This document shows positions 1 through 5,490 of a DNA stretch of 10,488 nt, in pieces (positions within the stretch are counted from its first letter, which is position 1; the number at the start of each line of letters is the position of its first letter). The stretch spans positions 1-10,488 of the forward strand of contig JAABQU010000276.1 of NCBI GenBank assembly GCA_011391285.1. Reading direction: 5' to 3'. Under the pieces are notes generated by a model, which saw only the letters and a program-made list of their open reading frames with translations, was not told the origin of the DNA and made no database searches. This DNA comes from Thiobacillus sp. Lineage in GTDB: Bacteria > Pseudomonadota > Gammaproteobacteria > Burkholderiales > Thiobacillaceae. The translations under genes and the position numbers were made by a program.

Positions 1-255
1 GGCATCCACTTTCGTCAGCGTCGGGATGTATTGCTTCCACTCGCCGGTGGTGAAGTGCCAGAAAATGGCAAACACCCAAAGCCCGACCAGCGTCCACGCA
101 AGGACGGTGTGAATCCGGACGGCCTGTTCAAACCCAAGCAGGCTGTACGTGCCATGGATTTCGAATCCGGTGAGCAGCAACAGCATGATCAGGATCGCCT
201 GCGCCCAATGCCAGAAGCGTTCGAACAAGGGGAAGACATAAATTCGCTCGCTCAT
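1..255 (-). CDS. Membrane cytochrome b (b561 / hydrogenase-formate dehydrogenase gamma type), partial
   Basis: This is the first 85 codons of a gene that continues beyond base 1. The product is likely an integral membrane di-heme cytochrome b that exchanges electrons between the quinone pool and a periplasmic partner. The visible part begins with a short cytoplasmic leader and contains two hydrophobic segments (about residues 17-35 and 52-68). Histidines occur at positions typical of heme b ligands in this superfamily: H16 in RFWHW, H34, H49 in RIHT and H67 in FWHFTTG. The ATG at 255-253 overlaps the TGA of the octaheme cytochrome gene by four bases (ATGA) and is preceded by AGGAGC, so translation is probably coupled. 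The pairing suggests this subunit is the membrane electron partner of the octaheme protein. Only the N-terminal part is visible, so the exact subfamily (b561, HyaC, FdnI) cannot be settled. Confidence 0.85.
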   Translation of the reverse strand, partial: MSERIYVFPLFERFWHWAQAILIMLLLLTGFEIHGTYSLLGFEQAVRIHTVLAWTLVGLWVFAIFWHFTTGEWKQYIPTLTKVDA

Positions 256-1847
256 TTGCGCGCTCCTTTCCGATGGGCGAAGGCGCGGCCAGCGCCATGC
301 ACCATCACGCCCAGCACTGACAACCCGGCAAGGGGCCACCCCAGTTTGTCCAGCCATTCATGGGGATGATGGCCGGGGATATGAATTCCGGGCACACCGG
401 CCAGCCGGCTTTGTGTGCCGTGGCACTCCACGCATTTCAGTGATTGCTCCTTGGGCGCCACCATGTGCGTGATGGGCCACGACATCTCGGTTTTGACAAA
501 GCCGAATTGCCCGGAGAAAGGATGGCCCGCATCCTTCATGCCCCGAGCGATGGCTTTATTCCAGTCGAAACCCGTCCCGTAGGAATCCTCGTCGTTACCG
601 GTCGTATGGGCTTTCAGCATGGTCAGATGGACCTGATCGTAAGGTTGCATGGCGCGCATGACCTTGAACGGCCAGATCCGGGACTCGCCATCGTCCGGCG
701 CCCCCTCGAACCGGTTCAGCGGAACCGGCTGCGTGGGGTCGATCTTGTCCGACACGGTCAAGTGGCTGACTTTTCCGTTGAACCAGAAATAGCTAGGCAC
801 CACGTTTTCACCGTAGGTGAAACGGCCTTTCTTGGCGTCGTAGATGACATGGCCGTTGTCATCCTTCAGGGTGAGCGGCTGCCCATCCAGATCCGTCTCG
901 CCTGCCGCAGACCAATCCCAGGTCACCTTGGTCGCGACGCCTCCGCGGGCGAATCGCGGAATGTGGCACGTCTGGCAGGCCAGCGTGTCGGCATGACGGT
1001 TGAGTCGCGTCACCTTGTGGGGCGTATTGCCATGGCAGGACTGGCAGGTCGCCGCATTCCGATCCTCTTTTCTGCCGCGCATCAGCGCGCCCTGGTCATC
1101 TTTCGCAGTGAGTGCGTAGCGGCTGCCTGAAACCTGGTGATCCGTGGTCTGGTGGCATTCAGAACAGGTGAAGTCCAGGCCCAGCGAATCCATGTGGACA
1201 TCCACATCCTTCTCGGGGGCGGCCAGCGAGCTATCCAGATCGCCGTGTTTCACGCCATCGCCGCCGCCGCCATGGAAGTGGCAGTTACCACACGTGTCGC
1301 GGCTGGACTTGCCCACATTCTGGGCCACATGCTTCAGGTCGACGGGTTTGACGATGTTGCCCGAGCCCGGCGGCACTTCCATCGCCACGACCGGCGGGTG
1401 CCCGGCCATGCCTGTGCCTTTGCGATAAGCGCCCGTGGTGTCATGGCAAACCAGGCAGTCGACATTTTCCTTCGCAGTGAAATCGAAGTTGTTGTCCTTC
1501 CAGCCATAGCCCACATGGCACGCATTGCATACCGGGTTATTGCTTTGTATCCCCAGCGAGAAGGACGTCAGCACGTTCTTCTTGCCCAGCTTCTTTTTCG
1601 AATGCGGATCGTCAAACTCCCAGGTCCAGTGTTTTGACGCCATCACCTCGTCTGCAGCCTTGGCATGGCACTCCAGGCAGGCTTTGGTGACCGCCGATCC
1701 GGAATCAAAATCCTGCTGCAGGCCCTTGAACTGGCTATGATCGGCCGTACTGGCAAGCGCAGCGCCCGGGAAGAAGCTTGCTGCGAATGACAGCAGCACA
1801 GCCGCAAACACCTCGATGCCGGGCATGAGCCGTGGTTTCTTCAGCAT
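252..1847 (-). CDS. Octaheme c-type cytochrome, tetrathionate reductase (OTR) family
   Basis: A 531-residue periplasmic multiheme enzyme. It has a signal peptide (residues 1-32, cleavage likely after ALA) and eight CXXCH heme c motifs at residues 57, 107, 131, 186, 228, 268, 291 and 472. The long interval between motifs 7 and 8, and local blocks such as NACHVGYGWKDNNFDF and DCLVCHDTTG, match my memory of the octaheme tetrathionate reductase family typified by the Shewanella protein. That enzyme reduces tetrathionate, nitrite and hydroxylamine in vitro, and its physiological substrate is unsettled. Near the C-terminus a hydrophobic stretch (about 503-519) followed by RAFAHRKGARK looks like a membrane anchor. 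All 16 cysteines belong to heme motifs. The ATG at 1847 follows a GGGAGGGA ribosome site at good spacing. It lies 114 nt after the monoheme cytochrome gene and overlaps the cytochrome b gene downstream. Family assignment is firm; substrate and direction of electron flow are not. Confidence 0.9.
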   Translation of the reverse strand: MLKKPRLMPGIEVFAAVLLSFAASFFPGAALASTADHSQFKGLQQDFDSGSAVTKACLECHAKAADEVMASKHWTWEFDDPHSKKKLGKKNVLTSFSLGIQSNNPVCNACHVGYGWKDNNFDFTAKENVDCLVCHDTTGAYRKGTGMAGHPPVVAMEVPPGSGNIVKPVDLKHVAQNVGKSSRDTCGNCHFHGGGGDGVKHGDLDSSLAAPEKDVDVHMDSLGLDFTCSECHQTTDHQVSGSRYALTAKDDQGALMRGRKEDRNAATCQSCHGNTPHKVTRLNRHADTLACQTCHIPRFARGGVATKVTWDWSAAGETDLDGQPLTLKDDNGHVIYDAKKGRFTYGENVVPSYFWFNGKVSHLTVSDKIDPTQPVPLNRFEGAPDDGESRIWPFKVMRAMQPYDQVHLTMLKAHTTGNDEDSYGTGFDWNKAIARGMKDAGHPFSGQFGFVKTEMSWPITHMVAPKEQSLKCVECHGTQSRLAGVPGIHIPGHHPHEWLDKLGWPLAGLSVLGVMVHGAGRAFAHRKGARK

Positions 1848-1961
1848 GCCGTTCCCTCCCCCTTCGAAAACACCTTATCTTCGTCCGCCACAAAACGTCT
1901 CCGCGCCACGCATCCGAACCGGAACTTCATGCTTTCCCTGTCGTTCTGAAAACCAGGGGTA

Positions 1962-2339
1962 TTACTTGGCCTGCCCGGACGTTTCGGGCGGCATCACTCT
2001 TTTTCCCGATGCCTCGACCGGTTCGTTGCTGAGGTAAAACTTCACCAGCGCCTTTTGTTCGCTGGCGTTGACGGACATTTTCGGGTGCTTGGCATTCCCC
2101 ATCCAGGCAGCCAACATCTTGGCTTCAGGCTCCTGCTCCCCATTGAATTTGCTGTACAGATTGTAGAAAGAAGGAGGCTGAGGCATACCCGCCGCAGGCG
2201 TCCTGACATTCACCCCCACTACACCCCCATGGCAACTCGCACACCCCTTCTTTTTGGCCAGAGCCGGATTGGCGTGCGCGCCCACCGCGAACAGCGCCAG
2301 TGAAACAAGAACCAGAGCCTGCTTGAAATGCGATTGCAT
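1962..2339 (-). CDS. Small periplasmic monoheme cytochrome c
   Basis: A 125-residue protein with a signal peptide (residues 1-23, cleavage likely after AHA) and one heme c motif, CASCH, at 33-37 close to the mature N-terminus. M88 in HPKMS is a reasonable candidate for the distal axial ligand, as in class I cytochromes c, though M75, M80 and M116 cannot be excluded. It probably shuttles electrons in the periplasm between the NapC-type protein encoded upstream and the octaheme enzyme encoded downstream. The ATG at 2339 was chosen because it places the signal peptide at the N-terminus; GGGGGA lies three bases upstream, which is closer than usual. A TTG at 2366 in the same frame would add nine residues that do not fit a signal peptide. 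The start is 59 nt after the NapC-type stop, and the gene ends 114 nt before the octaheme start, a gap with no convincing terminator. Confidence 0.85.
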   Translation of the reverse strand: MQSHFKQALVLVSLALFAVGAHANPALAKKKGCASCHGGVVGVNVRTPAAGMPQPPSFYNLYSKFNGEQEPEAKMLAAWMGNAKHPKMSVNASEQKALVKFYLSNEPVEASGKRVMPPETSGQAK

Positions 2340-2398
2340 AAATCCCCCAAATGTCTGAACTGACAACCCAAATCAAGGACGGTTATTTCATGCATCCC

Positions 2399-2968
2399 TC
2401 ACGGGAGATGGGCCACGCTCGCCTTGGCCGGCGGTGTATGCGCCACGCCCTGGTGGCAATCGGTGCAAATCTGCCCGCTCTTGAGCGCAGCGTCGTGCTC
2501 ATCCCTAACAAACGGCATGTCGGGGTTATCCATCGCCTCGAGCTTGTGGCACTGGCGACACTCCTTCGCGCCATTGGCTTTCAGCCTGGCCCACTCGTGT
2601 TGCGCCATTTCCATCCGCAAGGCCTCGTATTTCTCCGGCGTGCTGATTTTCCCCTGCACAAACCCTACAAGATCCTTGACCGCCCCAACCTTGACGACCA
2701 TCTTCGGAACAAAGTCCTGCGGGATGTGACAGGACGCGCAACTCACCACGACGCCCTGCGGATTCTTGTAATGAACGGACTGCATCCACTCCTTGCCGGC
2801 ATTGTCCTGGTGGCAAGTCATGCAGAACGCATCCTGGCTGGTGTAGTGCATCGTCTGCTCGAAGGCCATCACTGAAAGCACCCCCACACCCAAGCCCACG
2901 GCGATCAGCAACAGGGGCGAAAACTTGCGCAGCCTGTCAGTCATTTTCACCTTCTTTTCCGAGTCCAT
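2399..2968 (-). CDS. Tetraheme NapC/NirT-family membrane quinol dehydrogenase
   Basis: Membrane-anchored tetraheme cytochrome of the NapC/NirT/CymA family, which oxidises quinol and passes electrons to periplasmic acceptors. In the 189-residue form from the chosen start there is a short positively charged N-terminus, one transmembrane helix (about 16-36), then heme motifs CMTCH (49-53), CASCH (77-81), CRQCH (137-141) and CTDCH (168-172). The final motif is followed by QGVAH, typical of this family. Length matches CymA-sized members. The ATG at 2968 has GGGGGAGCGGGG just upstream. An in-frame ATG at 2992 would add eight residues but has only a weak GAG before it, and an ATG at 2944 is also possible. 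This is the first gene of the cytochrome operon, so it probably supplies quinol electrons to the monoheme and octaheme proteins. I give no symbol because the family does not identify the partner. Confidence 0.9.
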   Translation of the reverse strand: MDSEKKVKMTDRLRKFSPLLLIAVGLGVGVLSVMAFEQTMHYTSQDAFCMTCHQDNAGKEWMQSVHYKNPQGVVVSCASCHIPQDFVPKMVVKVGAVKDLVGFVQGKISTPEKYEALRMEMAQHEWARLKANGAKECRQCHKLEAMDNPDMPFVRDEHDAALKSGQICTDCHQGVAHTPPAKASVAHLP

Positions 2969-3151
2969 TTTTCCCCGCTCCCCCTTGTTCATTCAGCTCA
3001 AACTCGCCGAGTGATTTTTTCTTTGATCGACCACCTGCCCCACCCTTGGATACGCCACTGATCCCGGCCGGCCCCCCGCTCATCCATACCCGATTCACAT
3101 CAGGGAAAACGGGCTTCAGCACCCACCCATTCCACCGATTTTCACAATTCA

Positions 3152-3180
3152 ATTCTAGGCATCAAAAGCAATCAAGACAA
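3152..3180 (-). promoter_or_regulatory. Sigma70-like promoter for the cytochrome operon
   Basis: On the minus strand a -35 box TTGTCT (3180-3175) and a -10 box TAGAAT (3157-3152) are separated by exactly 17 bases. Upstream of the -35 box, 3191-3209 is A-rich on this strand and resembles an UP element. Transcription would begin near 3145, giving a leader of roughly 175 nt before the NapC-type gene. The spacer contains TTGAT twice at a 10-bp period (3175-3171 and 3165-3161); these resemble FNR half sites but are direct rather than inverted repeats. This is a pattern match only. Confidence 0.45.
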
Positions 3181-3280
3181 TCGGGTCCCTTATTGTTTTT
3201 TTGCTTTTCAGCCCCATGGTGACCTGCCCGCCTCACCCGTACTCACGGGCCGTACATCCAACCGTTGGCAAATCCGCCCA

Positions 3281-3297
3281 GGTCACATTCGGTCACA
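3281..3297 (+). promoter_or_regulatory. Paired GGTCACA direct repeats, candidate regulator site
   Basis: The heptamer GGTCACA occurs at 3281-3287 and again at 3291-3297, a 10-bp period that places both on the same helix face. An inverted copy of its core, GTGACC, occurs at 3220-3225. All lie in the divergent region about 100-170 bases upstream of the glycine-rich gene. No known regulator is assigned, and short repeats of this size can arise by chance. Confidence 0.25.
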
Positions 3298-3391
3298 CAC
3301 TGACGCAATCGCGAAATACGCCTGCTTGAGGCGGGGAATATGCTGAAGGCGTAGTTTGGTTTATCCGTTTTCACATGAGAAGGAGCACATG

Positions 3392-3796
3392 ATGCGCAAG
3401 AATATGCTGATGATTTCGATTCTGGTTGCTGCACTGGGAAGTGGCGTTGCGATGGCAAAAGGTGGCGGTGGCGGTGGCGGTGGCGGCGGCGGCGGCGACG
3501 GCGGTGGTGGCGGCGACGGCGGTGGTGGCGGCATGGGCGGTTCCGGCATGGGCGGTTCCGGCCAGGGCATGGGTTCCGGAAGCGGTAGCGGCAGCATGAA
3601 CCAGGGCCAGAGGGCCGGAGCCGGCCAAGGCGCACAGCATTCTTCCAGCGACGCTGCGCTGAAAGAGCGCGAGCGTGTACGCGAACAGGAACGCACGCGT
3701 CAGCAGTTGAAGGATGGCTCCGGTTCCGGCGGTGAAGCCCCGTTCCAGCAACGCACCCAGGAGCAGATTCGTCTTCAGGAAAATCTTCAGCCCTGA
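3392..3796 (+). CDS. Secreted glycine-rich protein of unknown function
   Basis: A 134-residue protein that I do not recognise. It has a clear Sec signal peptide (residues 1-22, cleavage likely AMA/K). The mature protein opens with a run of 12 glycines after K23, then Asp-interrupted Gly5 runs, then MGGSG and GSGS repeats to about residue 68. The C-terminal part (about 71-134) is polar and rich in Q, E and R, with a likely charged helix around KERERVREQERTRQQ (91-105). There are no cysteines, heme motifs or membrane helices after the signal. AAGGAG ends six bases before the ATG at 3392; an ATG three bases earlier (3389) is equally in frame and adds only one Met. It is the only plus-strand gene and has its own terminator, so it is monocistronic. 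It could be a structural surface protein or a substrate of the neighbouring secretion system, but both are guesses. Confidence 0.75.
   Translation: MRKNMLMISILVAALGSGVAMAKGGGGGGGGGGGGDGGGGGDGGGGGMGGSGMGGSGQGMGSGSGSGSMNQGQRAGAGQGAQHSSSDAALKERERVREQERTRQQLKDGSGSGGEAPFQQRTQEQIRLQENLQP
3461..3562 (+). repeat. In-frame short tandem repeats coding for poly-glycine
   Basis: Four GGTGGC hexamers (3461-3484) are followed by GGC triplets (3485-3496). An 18-base unit beginning GGCGACGGCGG then occurs twice without a mismatch (3494-3511 and 3512-3529), and a 15-base unit ATGGGCGGTTCCGGC also occurs twice perfectly (3533-3547 and 3548-3562). All units are multiples of three, so slippage by whole units would change the length of the glycine tract without breaking the frame. 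Confidence 0.9.
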
Positions 3797-3831
3797 ATCC
3801 GCTCTTGTCCGCCTCAGGGTGGACACCCCCC

Positions 3832-3868
3832 AAGCACCCGCCTCGTTTCCCACGGCGGGTGTTTTTTT
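3832..3868 (+). terminator. Rho-independent terminator of the glycine-rich gene
   Basis: A perfect 8-bp stem CACCCGCC (3835-3842) / GGCGGGTG (3854-3861) with an 11-base loop is followed by seven T residues (3862-3868). The stem can be extended by AAG at 3832-3834 pairing with the first T residues. It lies 35 bases after the stop codon. On the minus strand the hairpin has no T tract, so it should act only on plus-strand transcripts. Confidence 0.9.
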
Positions 3869-4033
3869 GCCTCCGGCAGGGAAGACGATGGCGAAATCAA
3901 CTGTCACCGTTAGCCACGTCCAATTGAACGGCCTAACTCGACGACGCTCGCCCCGGGGCACCAACACGCTGCACCGGGATGCGGCCGATCCGCCGCGAAC
4001 GAACACCGAACCGGCCCTCGGCCGCTCAGCCCG

Positions 4034-4642
4034 TCATTGTGGTGGGGCGGATGCCGGGGCGGCTTGAGTGAGCGGGGTCGCCGGTCGGGCCGGGGCGCCT
4101 GCAGGTGCAGCAGCCTTCGCCGCCTGCGCGGCATCCCGCTCGGCTTTTTCGACGTCGAAGCGGAACACCCAGTCGCGATAGGTTTGCGCCTCGGCAAACG
4201 GCGCATAGGCCGATGGAAAGTTCGCACGCTTGAATGGCGTGCCTTCCGACAGGCTATAGACCCCCGCAATGCCGCCGTCGGGTCCTTTCAGCAGCCCCCA
4301 CTCGTCGCTTCCGGTCATCGGATCGCGGTAAACCCGGCGCAGATGCCGGACGGTGTCAGGGAAGCGCGGATCGGCGAGCAATTCGGCGAAGTTTTTCGGC
4401 AGCCGCCTGGGCGTTCCCACCGGCAGCGGCACGGACCAGAAGGACTCGATGGCCTGGCTGTACTGGTCGCCGGCGAACAGCAGGTCGCGCTCCTTCTCGC
4501 GCTGGACGGCGCTGTGCCACATCGTTCCCAGTGCCGCCATGCCGACCCCCAGGCCTGCCACCAGGAACAGCAGGCCCAGCAGGGTGAAACCGCCCTGCCA
4601 CGTGCCGTGCATGCCTTTACCAGTCGGAGTAGGCCTGTCCAT
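4034..4642 (-). CDS. Pseudopilin-like protein lacking Glu5, last gene of the secretion operon
   Basis: A 202-residue protein with a prepilin-type N-terminus: GGFTLLGLLF, with cleavage expected after G18, then a hydrophobic helix to about residue 40. Mature position 5 is Gly where most pilins and pseudopilins have Glu. The region 86-160 includes LLADPRFPDTVRHLRRVYRDPM and EWGLL, a pattern I associate with GspG/PulG-like proteins of such hybrid operons. The tail (about 166-202) is Ala/Pro-rich and probably disordered. It would be an inner-membrane subunit of the pseudopilus, perhaps a tip or minor one. The ATG at 4642 has GAGGGA about ten bases upstream and overlaps the preceding gene by 26 bases. 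A second ATG at 4612 would give a shorter 8-residue leader but has a poor ribosome site. In the same frame the open reading extends back to 4891, but that part only shadows the neighbouring gene. No intrinsic terminator was found after the stop. Confidence 0.8.
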   Translation of the reverse strand: MDRPTPTGKGMHGTWQGGFTLLGLLFLVAGLGVGMAALGTMWHSAVQREKERDLLFAGDQYSQAIESFWSVPLPVGTPRRLPKNFAELLADPRFPDTVRHLRRVYRDPMTGSDEWGLLKGPDGGIAGVYSLSEGTPFKRANFPSAYAPFAEAQTYRDWVFRFDVEKAERDAAQAAKAAAPAGAPARPATPLTQAAPASAPPQ

Positions 4643-5000
4643 CAAGTCCGATTCCCTCGGCGCCGCTTCGGATATCGTAGACGCCGGCTTCGCCATCCGG
4701 CGGCGGAACGATCTGCCAGGTGTCCGCCTGCTCGGTGATCGGGTCGACCGGAACCGACCGCATGTAGCGCTTTTCGGCCAGGCTTTCCAGGGTCGGCGGC
4801 CAGGTGCCGACATCGGCGTGATACTGGTCGATGGCGTCGCGCACCGTCGCCAGATTTTCGCGCAGCACCGCTTCCTTCGAGCGCTCCACATGCTGGAAAT
4901 AGCGCGGGACGGCCAGGGTCAGCAGGGTGGCGATGATGGCCAGCACCACCAGCAGTTCGATCAGGGTAAAGCCGCGCGTCAGGCGCAATCCACGCTTCAT
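4617..5000 (-). CDS. GspG-like major pseudopilin
   Basis: A 127-residue prepilin. It has a 10-residue basic leader ending in Gly, then FTLIELLVVLAIIATLLTLAVP, the classic type IV pilin/type II secretion N-terminal helix, with Glu at mature position 5. The rest (about 37-127) has GspG-like features: a helix containing ENLATVRDAIDQYH, the phrase GTWPPTLESL, a PVDPITE segment and a C-terminal block GVYDIRSGAEG followed by GLDGQAYSDW. Members of this group polymerise into a short periplasmic pseudopilus after leader removal and N-methylation by the prepilin peptidase, which is not encoded in this window. The ATG at 5000 is one base after the stop of the preceding pseudopilin, with GGGAGC upstream. 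The subtype could also be minor. Confidence 0.85.
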   Translation of the reverse strand: MKRGLRLTRGFTLIELLVVLAIIATLLTLAVPRYFQHVERSKEAVLRENLATVRDAIDQYHADVGTWPPTLESLAEKRYMRSVPVDPITEQADTWQIVPPPDGEAGVYDIRSGAEGIGLDGQAYSDW

Positions 5001-5001
5001 G

Positions 5002-5490
5002 CTACAGCTCCCGGTAGGGCACGCCGTTCAGCCCCACGCCATCGGACACCGAATACACGTCGTACACATCCTCGCCCGCGGTGGGCGCCTCCGGCGGGCT
5101 GGCGTAGCTGCGCGTACCCCAGGTTTCGGCGGCCGAAAGGGTGGAATCTGGGTTCATGGGGTCGCGCGGCAGCCGCCGCAGGAAGTAGATTTTGGGGCGG
5201 TCCGGCTTGGTGATGTCCGCCACCCCTGTCACCAGGATATCCAGATCGGGCGGGTAGCCCGAGGCATCGGCCGGCGATTCGATGCGCTTTTCCTGAACGG
5301 CCTGATGGTAGGCATCGATGGCCGTGCGGATCTGCCGCAGCGCCAGGCGCAACTCCGCCTCCTTCTGGCGCTGCGCCGTGACTTCCATCAGCGGAGACGC
5401 CAGCAGCGCGAGCACACCAACGATGGCCACCGTGATGACCAGTTCGATCAGCGTGAAACCGGGCTGGCGGGCCCATGGGTTTCGGCTCAT
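5002..5490 (-). CDS. GspG-like pseudopilin
   Basis: A 162-residue prepilin. Its 11-residue leader ends in PG and is followed by FTLIELVITVAIVGVLALLA, with Glu at mature position 5 intact. The soluble part starts with a QRQKEAELRLALRQIRTAIDAYH helix region and carries the family hallmarks LRRLPRDPM, ETWGTRSY, DVYDVYS and DGVGLNGVPY. It is somewhat longer than a standard GspG because of an insert around residues 65-95. It is expected to be an inner-membrane-inserted pseudopilus subunit. The start overlaps the secretin stop by ATGA, and the stop is one base from the next pseudopilin start, so the three pseudopilins and the secretin are translated as a coupled block. Confidence 0.85.
   Translation of the reverse strand: MSRNPWARQPGFTLIELVITVAIVGVLALLASPLMEVTAQRQKEAELRLALRQIRTAIDAYHQAVQEKRIESPADASGYPPDLDILVTGVADITKPDRPKIYFLRRLPRDPMNPDSTLSAAETWGTRSYASPPEAPTAGEDVYDVYSVSDGVGLNGVPYREL

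Larger units (their letters stand above)
2969..3391. other. Divergent intergenic region between the cytochrome operon and the glycine-rich gene
   Basis: About 420 bases lie between divergent starts. On the minus side it holds the promoter-like element at 3152-3180 and a leader of about 175 nt in which I see no recognisable riboswitch. On the plus side I found no convincing -35/-10 pair for the glycine-rich gene, only its ribosome site AAGGAG at 3380-3385. A T7 run at 3196-3202 and paired GGTCACA repeats at 3281-3297 are the other visible elements. Small open frames here have no coding character. Confidence 0.6.

Noticed and set aside
444..1637. Plus-strand frames opposite the octaheme cytochrome
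   Set aside because: The minus strand carries eight heme motifs and a signal peptide; the plus-strand frames have no domain features.
3175..3202. Stem AGACAAT/ATTGTTT followed by a T run, a possible plus-strand terminator
   Set aside because: The stem is weak and AT-rich, includes a wobble pair, and there is no plus-strand gene upstream to terminate; the A/T tract fits better as an UP-like element for the minus-strand promoter.
3461..3562. Possible CRISPR-like array or mobile repeat
   Set aside because: Units are 6-18 bases, directly adjoining without spacers, and encode an in-frame glycine tract.
3243..4006. Long minus-strand frames opposite the glycine-rich gene (His/Arg-rich or Pro-rich)
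   Set aside because: They are antisense readings of the GGC/GGT repeats; only the plus strand shows a signal peptide, ribosome site and terminator.
3888..4067. A 59-codon plus-strand frame after the terminator, with a passable AGGGA ribosome site
   Set aside because: No recognisable family, runs into the antisense of the last pseudopilin gene, and composition turns Arg/Ala-rich as expected for a shadow.
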